DNA from: an uncultured Burkholderiales bacterium
Lineage (GTDB): Bacteria > Pseudomonadota > Gammaproteobacteria > Burkholderiales > Burkholderiaceae
Assembly: GCA_903845315.1 (NCBI GenBank)
Contig: CAIMWY010000466.1
Location: 1-9,608, forward strand
Reading direction: 5' to 3'
DNA: 9,608 nucleotides
Below, in pieces: positions 5,178 to 9,608 of the stretch. The position numbers were made by a program, and so were the translations under genes. Below the pieces are notes generated by a model. The model was not told the origin of the DNA, made no database searches, and saw nothing but the letters and a program-made list of their open reading frames with translations. Every line of letters starts with the position of its first letter. Within the stretch, counting starts at the first letter, position 1.

Positions 5178-7337
5178 ATGACAAAGCAACACCTCGCACG
5201 GCACTGGCTGTGGTTATTCCCTGTGCTCTTGGCTGCTGCTTGGGCGCAAGCGCAAACGGCGACCCCGCCCGCCGCCGACATGGGACGCATCGACATCACC
5301 AGTGGTCGAGACAATGACACCCAACAGCGCCGTGAATCGACGGCCAGCAAGATCGTCATTGGTCGCGAAGAGATTGAGCGGCAAGGCGATGCCAATCTGG
5401 GCGAAGTGCTCAAGCGCATGCCTGGCATTACCTTGGGCGGGGTTCCTGGGCGTGGTTCAGGCATTCGCATGCGGGGTTTGAGTGCGGGCTACACGCAAAT
5501 TTTGTTGGATGGCCAGCGCGTGCCGCCCGGCTTTTCGGTTGAATCTCTCACCCCCGAGATGGTCGAGCGCATCGAAATTTTTCGAGCTCCCACCGCTGAA
5601 ACCGGTGCACAAGCCATTGCAGGCACCATCAACATCATCACCCGTGAGGGACGGCGCGGCATTCCGGACGAACTCAAACTCGGGTCGTCTTGGCAAGGGG
5701 GCTACGCTTCGCCCAACGGCTCGATCACGCACTACCAAGAAACCGAACGCTGGAGCAGCAACTACACCCTGTCTGTCAACCGCTATGCGGCGCCTGACCA
5801 CAGTGAGCTTTCTTTGCAACGCGATGCGGGGCCATTGCAACGCAACCGCGTCAGCGACAGCCACTATGTGCGCGAAGGCCTTAACACCACGGGACGCCTG
5901 CAATGGAAGGGTGACCCCGGTGAGAGCTTGACCCTCATGCCTTTTGTGGTGGTCTCACACGGCACCACGCCTGGCAGCCTTGCGTTGGACCAAAGTACCA
6001 ACGGCGCTGCACGCATTTACGACAGCGCCACCACGTTCAATGACAACCACTTTGGCTTGGCCCGCATGAACGGCCAGTGGCGGCGCAAACTCAACGCCGA
6101 TAGCAACATGGAGTGGAAGTTCAATGTGGGCGGCTGGGACAGTCGCACCAACTTCACCCAAACGCCCACGGGCGCTGGCTTGGTCTACGCCTCGACCTTG
6201 CTAGAAGCCACGCGCACCCAAGACCGCTCGGCCAGCCTCAATGGAAAATACACCCAGATCTTGGGAGGCGGTCATCAGTGGGTGAGCGGTGCGGAAATGG
6301 AGACCGTGCGTCGCACCCAAAACGCCACCGCCACCTATGCCGACGGCGATGCTGACTTGCAAGCGCAATCGATGCGCTTTGCCGTGTACTCCCAAGACGA
6401 GTGGCAACTCACCCCCCATTGGTCAGCCCATGCGGGCGCTCGCTATGAGCAGCTGACGACACAAGGCACCACCAGCAGCGGCGATGTGCTCAACCGCAAC
6501 AGTGTGTTCACCCCTTTGTTGCATGCACTGTGGAAACCCAACCCTGAGAGCCGCGATCAAGTGCGCATGAGCCTCACGCGCAGTTTCAAAACCCCCAATA
6601 TGCAAACCCTGTTGGCGCGTTATGTGCGTTCACGTGACGATGCCTTGGGCGGCGGCAACGGGCCCACCAATGCAGACCGCATCGGCAACCCCAACCTCAA
6701 GCCAGAGTTGGCCACTGGTTTGGATGTGGCTGTGGAGCGTTATTTGCCGCAAGGCGGCGTGCTCAGCGCCAGCGTGTTTCACCGCGAAATTCAAAACCTG
6801 ATTCGCAACGTCACCACGCAAGATCCGGCTTATGGCAACCGCTGGGTCTCGACACCGCAAAACTTCAGCCAAGCAGTGACTGAAGGCATCGAGTTGGAAG
6901 CCAAGTTTCGCTTGGACCAATGGATCGATGGCGCCATGCCGGTGGATGTGCGCAGCAACGTGAGCTTTTACCGCTCGCACGTGCTCAGTGTGGTGGGGCC
7001 TAACAACCGACTCGACCAACAACCAGACATGACGGCCAACCTCGGGGGTGACTACCGCTTGCGCAGCATGCCCTTCACCGTCGGCGGCAACATCAACTAC
7101 AACCCGGGCTACACCAGTCACCTGAGCGCACCTGAGTTTTTAACCGTGTCACAAAAACGTGTGATGGACCTGTACGGCTTGTGGCGCGTGGACGCTAGCA
7201 CCTCGTGGCGGTTGACCCTGAGCAACCTTGATCCGCGCAATTACGTGACCGACCGCAGTTACAGTGGTGTGGAAAGCAGCAGCACACGCGACAGCAGCTG
7301 GACCAATGTGCAAATTCGATTGGAGAAAAAGTTATGA
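5178..7337 (+). CDS. TonB-dependent outer-membrane receptor
   Basis: A 719-residue outer-membrane active transporter powered by TonB-ExbB-ExbD. A signal peptide spans residues 1-25 (basic start, hydrophobic core LWLFPVLLAAAW, AQA before the likely cut). The plug domain (about 55-156) has the family pattern IVIGREEIERQGDANLGEVL, IRMRGL, ILLDG and VERIEIFRAP...AGTINIITR. The remaining 560 residues form the beta-barrel with alternating strands and the NPNLKPE motif typical of FepA/FecA-like receptors. The protein ends RLEKKL, a Leu instead of the usual C-terminal Phe/aromatic. There is no extra N-terminal signalling domain of the FecA type. No Shine-Dalgarno precedes the ATG; a -10-like TAAACT ends 7 bases before it. 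The gene overlaps the hydrolase gene by ATGA. The substrate (ferric siderophore, other metal chelate or organic compound) cannot be assigned. Confidence 0.94.
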   Translation: MTKQHLARHWLWLFPVLLAAAWAQAQTATPPAADMGRIDITSGRDNDTQQRRESTASKIVIGREEIERQGDANLGEVLKRMPGITLGGVPGRGSGIRMRGLSAGYTQILLDGQRVPPGFSVESLTPEMVERIEIFRAPTAETGAQAIAGTINIITREGRRGIPDELKLGSSWQGGYASPNGSITHYQETERWSSNYTLSVNRYAAPDHSELSLQRDAGPLQRNRVSDSHYVREGLNTTGRLQWKGDPGESLTLMPFVVVSHGTTPGSLALDQSTNGAARIYDSATTFNDNHFGLARMNGQWRRKLNADSNMEWKFNVGGWDSRTNFTQTPTGAGLVYASTLLEATRTQDRSASLNGKYTQILGGGHQWVSGAEMETVRRTQNATATYADGDADLQAQSMRFAVYSQDEWQLTPHWSAHAGARYEQLTTQGTTSSGDVLNRNSVFTPLLHALWKPNPESRDQVRMSLTRSFKTPNMQTLLARYVRSRDDALGGGNGPTNADRIGNPNLKPELATGLDVAVERYLPQGGVLSASVFHREIQNLIRNVTTQDPAYGNRWVSTPQNFSQAVTEGIELEAKFRLDQWIDGAMPVDVRSNVSFYRSHVLSVVGPNNRLDQQPDMTANLGGDYRLRSMPFTVGGNINYNPGYTSHLSAPEFLTVSQKRVMDLYGLWRVDASTSWRLTLSNLDPRNYVTDRSYSGVESSSTRDSSWTNVQIRLEKKL

Positions 7338-8197
7338 GTTCCACCCCGCGCGACGGCGCTTGGTTAGACAGCATGTACAACAACCGCGCTTTGGTGCCCG
7401 CGCATGCCGCGCATTTTGCGCACTGGCGTGACGCTTCAAAGGCTGCGTGTGTCTCATCGCGTTGTTTTCAAGACGTGGCGTATGGCCATGGACCCAACGA
7501 AAGCTTAGACATTTTTCCCGCCTCCGGCACGGCCGGCAAAAAGGGGGCGCCCGTGTTGGTGTTCATCCACGGTGGTTACTGGCGCTCGCTCGACAAAGCA
7601 GACCACTCGTTTGTGGCACCCGCCTATACGTCGCAAGGCACATGTGTGGTGGTGCCCAACTACGCGTTGTGCCCGGCTGTGACCATACCAGACATCTCGC
7701 TGCAAATGGTCAAAGCCTTGGCCTGGGTGTGGCGCAATATTGCGCGCTTTGGGGGTGACCCGAGCCGCATCACGGTGGTGGGCCATTCGGCGGGTGGGCA
7801 CTTGGCCGCCATGTTGTTGGCCTGCCATTGGAAGGCCTATGCCAAAGACTTGCCTGCAGACTTGTTGCAGCGCGCCCTGTCAATTTCTGGCCTGTTTGAA
7901 TTGGAGTCAGTGCGCATGACACCTTTCTTGTCAGACCTGCATCTCACCCCCCAAGATGCGCTGCGCAGCAGCCCGGCTTGGATGCCCGCTCCCAAGACAG
8001 GTCGGTTTTTCACCGTGGCAGGTGCTTTGGAGAGCGCCGAGTTCTTGCGTCACAACCTGTTGATTCAACAAGCCTGGGGCAAACAACGTGTGCCAGTGTC
8101 AGAGGCTTTGCCTGGCTTGCAGCACTTCAGCATCGTCGAGGCGTTTGCCCAACCTGGCCATCGTTTGCACCAGCTTACGCTGGCTCTGATGGCCTAA
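7334..8197 (+). CDS. Alpha/beta hydrolase of the HGGxW type, kynurenine-formamidase-like
   Basis: A 287-residue alpha/beta hydrolase, probably an esterase or amidase. The oxyanion-hole motif HGGYW (79-83) and nucleophile elbow GHSAGG (150-155, Ser152) are clear. LQHFSIVE (His264) matches the catalytic His region of eukaryotic-type arylformamidases (DHF.I.E). At the acid position, ALESAEF, Glu233 seems to stand where animal enzymes have Asp; this alignment is from memory. No signal peptide is seen, so it is probably cytoplasmic. The start codon overlaps the receptor stop as ATGA, so translation is coupled and the two products likely act on the same compound. No kynurenine-pathway gene is in view, so formamidase activity is only one possibility; a siderophore or conjugate esterase is another. 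Confidence 0.9.
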   Translation: MSSTPRDGAWLDSMYNNRALVPAHAAHFAHWRDASKAACVSSRCFQDVAYGHGPNESLDIFPASGTAGKKGAPVLVFIHGGYWRSLDKADHSFVAPAYTSQGTCVVVPNYALCPAVTIPDISLQMVKALAWVWRNIARFGGDPSRITVVGHSAGGHLAAMLLACHWKAYAKDLPADLLQRALSISGLFELESVRMTPFLSDLHLTPQDALRSSPAWMPAPKTGRFFTVAGALESAEFLRHNLLIQQAWGKQRVPVSEALPGLQHFSIVEAFAQPGHRLHQLTLALMA

Positions 8198-8231
8198 AAA
8201 ACAGCCTGCGGTGCGTGGGCACGGCAGGCTG
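8196..8231 (-). terminator. Intrinsic terminator of guaC
   Basis: cagcctgc (8202-8209) pairs with gcaggctg (8224-8231), continued inside by gtgc (8211-8214) with gcac (8219-8222) across one G-G mismatch. On the minus strand the stem is followed by six T (plus-strand A-run 8196-8201), giving a strong terminator 20 bases after the guaC stop. The T-tract reaches into the hydrolase stop codon. On the plus strand there is no T-run, so for the receptor-hydrolase transcript it is at best a weak end. Confidence 0.88.
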
Positions 8232-8251
8232 CTCGAGGGGCGCTAGGTCCA

Positions 8252-9229
8252 TCACATCAACAGATGTTCGCCTGCGTTGTCGCCACCCAAGATGACGTAG
8301 TTCACTTTGCGCACATCCATCAGCTTGGTGCCACCGGCGTAGCTGATCGAGCTCTGCACGTCTTGCTCCATCTCAATCAGCGTGTTGGCCATCTTGCCCT
8401 TGATCGGCTCCAAGATGCGTTTGCCTTCCACATGCTTGTACTCGCCCTTGTTGAAGTCTGACGCCGAGCCGTAATACTCTTTGAACAACTCGCCGTCTAC
8501 TTCCACGGTCTTGCCGGGCGACTCTTCGTGACCTGCGAACAGCGAGCCAATCATCACCATCGATGCGCCAAAGCGGATGCTCTTGGCAATGTCGCCGTGG
8601 CTGCGAATCCCGCCATCGGCAATGATGGGTTTGGTGGCCACACGGGCACACCACTTGAGCGCTGACAGCTGCCAGCCGCCGGTGCCAAAGCCGGTTTTGA
8701 GCTTGGTGATGCACACCTTGCCAGGGCCCACGCCCACTTTGGTGGCGTCGGCGCCCCAGTTTTCCAAGTCAATCACCGCTTCAGGCGTGGCCACGTTGCC
8801 CGCGATCACAAAGCTGGTGGGCAATTTGCCTTTGATGTAGCCAATCATGTCGCGCACGCTGTCGGCATGTCCGTGGGCAATGTCGATGGTGATGAACTCA
8901 GGCACCAAGCCCTCAGCGGCCAGTTGGTCCACCGTGGCGCGATCTGGGGCTTTCACGCCCAAAGAGATCGAGGCATAGACGCCCTTGGCATGCATGTCGC
9001 GCACAAACTGGACATTGTCCAGGTCGAAGCGGTGCATCACGTAAAAATAGTTGTTTTGTGCCATCCACAGGCAGATGTTTTCATCCACCACGGTTTTCAT
9101 GTTGGCGGGTACCACGGGCAAGCGAAATTTGCGGTTGCCGAGTTCTACGCCAGCGTCGCACTCTGAGCGACTCTCCACGCGGCACTTGCGTGGCAACAAC
9201 AGGATGTTGTCGTAATCAAAAATTTCCAT
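8252..9229 (-). CDS. guaC: GMP reductase (Bacillus/Staphylococcus-like short type)
   Basis: Reductive deamination of GMP to IMP with NADPH, returning guanine nucleotides to the adenine branch; cytoplasmic TIM-barrel enzyme related to IMP dehydrogenase. The 325-residue protein closely follows the Firmicute-type enzyme: [13 protein letters not shown] near the start, RSECD (21-25), the catalytic loop GPGKVCITK (Cys173 as the expected catalytic Cys), [21 protein letters not shown] (201-209), [13 protein letters not shown] and [18 protein letters not shown]. No CBS-domain insert is present, which separates it from IMP dehydrogenase. ATG 9229 is chosen because a GGAG (9241-9238) lies 8 bases upstream and the protein begins as the family does; the open frame extends to 9295 without family likeness. 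The leader holds a terminator-like hairpin, described separately. Confidence 0.97.
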   Translation of the reverse strand: MEIFDYDNILLLPRKCRVESRSECDAGVELGNRKFRLPVVPANMKTVVDENICLWMAQNNYFYVMHRFDLDNVQFVRDMHAKGVYASISLGVKAPDRATVDQLAAEGLVPEFITIDIAHGHADSVRDMIGYIKGKLPTSFVIAGNVATPEAVIDLENWGADATKVGVGPGKVCITKLKTGFGTGGWQLSALKWCARVATKPIIADGGIRSHGDIAKSIRFGASMVMIGSLFAGHEESPGKTVEVDGELFKEYYGSASDFNKGEYKHVEGKRILEPIKGKMANTLIEMEQDVQSSISYAGGTKLMDVRKVNYVILGGDNAGEHLLM

Positions 9230-9306
9230 ATCCCAAGCTCCAGAAAAAAACGTTCGAAGATTGAGCGCTTGGCTTGGTCGGTTTTTCTGACGCACTAGGG
9301 CAGTCC

Positions 9307-9340
9307 AAAAAAAACCGAGCGCAAGAATCTTGGGCCCGGT
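9307..9340 (-). terminator. Intrinsic-terminator-like hairpin in the guaC leader
   Basis: Read on the minus strand, ACCGGGC (9340-9334) pairs with GCTCGGT (9320-9314), one pair being G-T. After a C-C mismatch, CAAG pairs with CTTG around an ATT loop. A run of eight T (9314-9307) follows directly. It lies 78 bases upstream of the guaC ATG, between the likely promoter and the gene, so it could act as an attenuator or pause site instead of ending an upstream gene. Confidence 0.5.
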
Positions 9341-9341
9341 G

Positions 9342-9384
9342 GCTGATTTTAACAGCGCTTGGCATGGACCTCTCTAAAATCAGC
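9342..9384. promoter_or_regulatory. Inverted repeat with back-to-back TAAAAT boxes (divergent promoters of guaC and uvrD)
   Basis: gctgatttta (9342-9351) and taaaatcagc (9375-9384) are a perfect 10-bp inverted repeat with a 23-bp spacer, 33 bp centre to centre. Each arm contains TAAAAT, one facing guaC (9351-9346) and one facing uvrD (9375-9380), each one mismatch from TATAAT. No good -35 hexamer is found 16-18 bp from either. The symmetry suggests paired promoters or one dimeric operator. Confidence 0.5.
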
Positions 9385-9387
9385 GTC

Positions 9388-9608
9388 ATGCATTTTTCTT
9401 CCGGGTTTGACACCCAATCGGCTTCGGCCACCTCCAACACTTCCCCTTTGCTGCAAGGTCTCAACCCAGAGCAGTCTGCAGCGGTCACCTTGCCGCCCGA
9501 GCATGCGCTGATCTTGGCTGGCGCAGGCTCGGGCAAAACGCGAGTGCTCACCACCCGCATTGCCTGGTTGTTGCAAACGGGGCAAATGTCTCCCGGCGGT
9601 GTGTTGGC
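9388..9608 (+). CDS. uvrD: DNA helicase II, UvrD/Rep family (3' truncated by window)
   Basis: A 3'-5' superfamily 1 DNA helicase used in nucleotide excision and mismatch repair. Only 73 complete codons are visible. After a Ser/Thr-rich, poorly conserved start come the Q-motif-like LNPEQSAAV (25-33) and [22 protein letters not shown] with Walker A GAGSGKT (45-51), standard for UvrD/PcrA/Rep; uvrD is favoured over rep by overall resemblance to betaproteobacterial UvrD, from memory. An in-frame ATG at 9364 is an alternative start, but a -10-like TAAAAT at 9375-9380 lies between the two, which favours 9388 and a leaderless or nearly leaderless mRNA. Confidence 0.9.
   Translation, partial: MHFSSGFDTQSASATSNTSPLLQGLNPEQSAAVTLPPEHALILAGAGSGKTRVLTTRIAWLLQTGQMSPGGVL

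Noticed and set aside
5105..5470. N-terminal extension of minC to an upstream ATG at 5470.
   Set aside because: It would overlap the signal peptide and plug coding part of the receptor on the other strand, and the added residues are low-complexity and unlike MinC.
5457..5903. Antisense open frames within the receptor gene, and similar ones within minD, the hydrolase and guaC.
   Set aside because: No ribosome sites, no domain features; mirror images of GC-biased coding frames.
9230..9295. Longer guaC start at 9295.
   Set aside because: The GGAG at 9238-9241 and family-like N-terminus fix the start at 9229; the extension runs through the leader.
9340..9388. A LexA (SOS) box upstream of uvrD, suggested by ctgattttaacag (9343-9355).
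   Set aside because: The LexA consensus CTGT-N8-ACAG needs 10 bases between CTG and CAG; here there are only 7, and the second CTG/CAG pairing belongs to the 10-bp inverted repeat.
1..9608. A defence, toxin-antitoxin, phage or mobile system hidden in the window.
   Set aside because: No transposase, integrase, direct-repeat array, toxin-like pair or composition break was seen; every sizeable stretch is explained by conserved genes or short intergenic regions.

Overview
The window looks like ordinary chromosomal DNA of a betaproteobacterium of the order Burkholderiales, most likely Comamonadaceae (Limnohabitans/Rhodoferax-like). This is an inference from protein style, moderate GC content, frequent TTG leucine codons, and the gene set minCDE, an RGG-tailed DEAD-box helicase, a short-type guaC and uvrD. 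No mobile element, CRISPR array, tRNA, rRNA or phage gene was seen.

Layout from left to right: the last 35 codons of an unrecognised gene (+); a leader of about 180 nt with competing hairpins; a DEAD-box RNA helicase (+) with a strong terminator; a 201-residue membrane protein of unknown function with conserved-looking cysteines (-); a 56-residue, very basic disordered microprotein (+); a shared bidirectional terminator; the minCDE division-site operon (-), whose order of transcription is minC, minD, minE; a short divergent intergenic region with a near-perfect palindrome; a TonB-dependent outer-membrane receptor (+) overlapped by 4 nt with an alpha/beta hydrolase of the HGGxW (kynurenine-formamidase-like) type (+); a terminator; guaC, GMP reductase (-); a 158-bp divergent regulatory region; and the start of a UvrD-type helicase gene (+), cut by the window edge.

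Most genes are housekeeping: RNA remodelling, placement of the division septum, purine interconversion and DNA repair. The accessory part is the receptor-hydrolase pair, which reads as an uptake-and-process unit: an outer-membrane transporter with an enzyme that would hydrolyse an ester or amide in the imported compound. The substrate cannot be told from the sequence.

The points most worth following are the receptor-hydrolase operon, the guaC leader (an intrinsic-terminator-like hairpin with a competing downstream pairing partner), the 10-bp inverted repeat placing two TAAAAT boxes back to back between guaC and uvrD, the alternative hairpins upstream of the RNA helicase, and the two uncharacterised small proteins. 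I found no convincing defence island or other clearly new multi-gene system.
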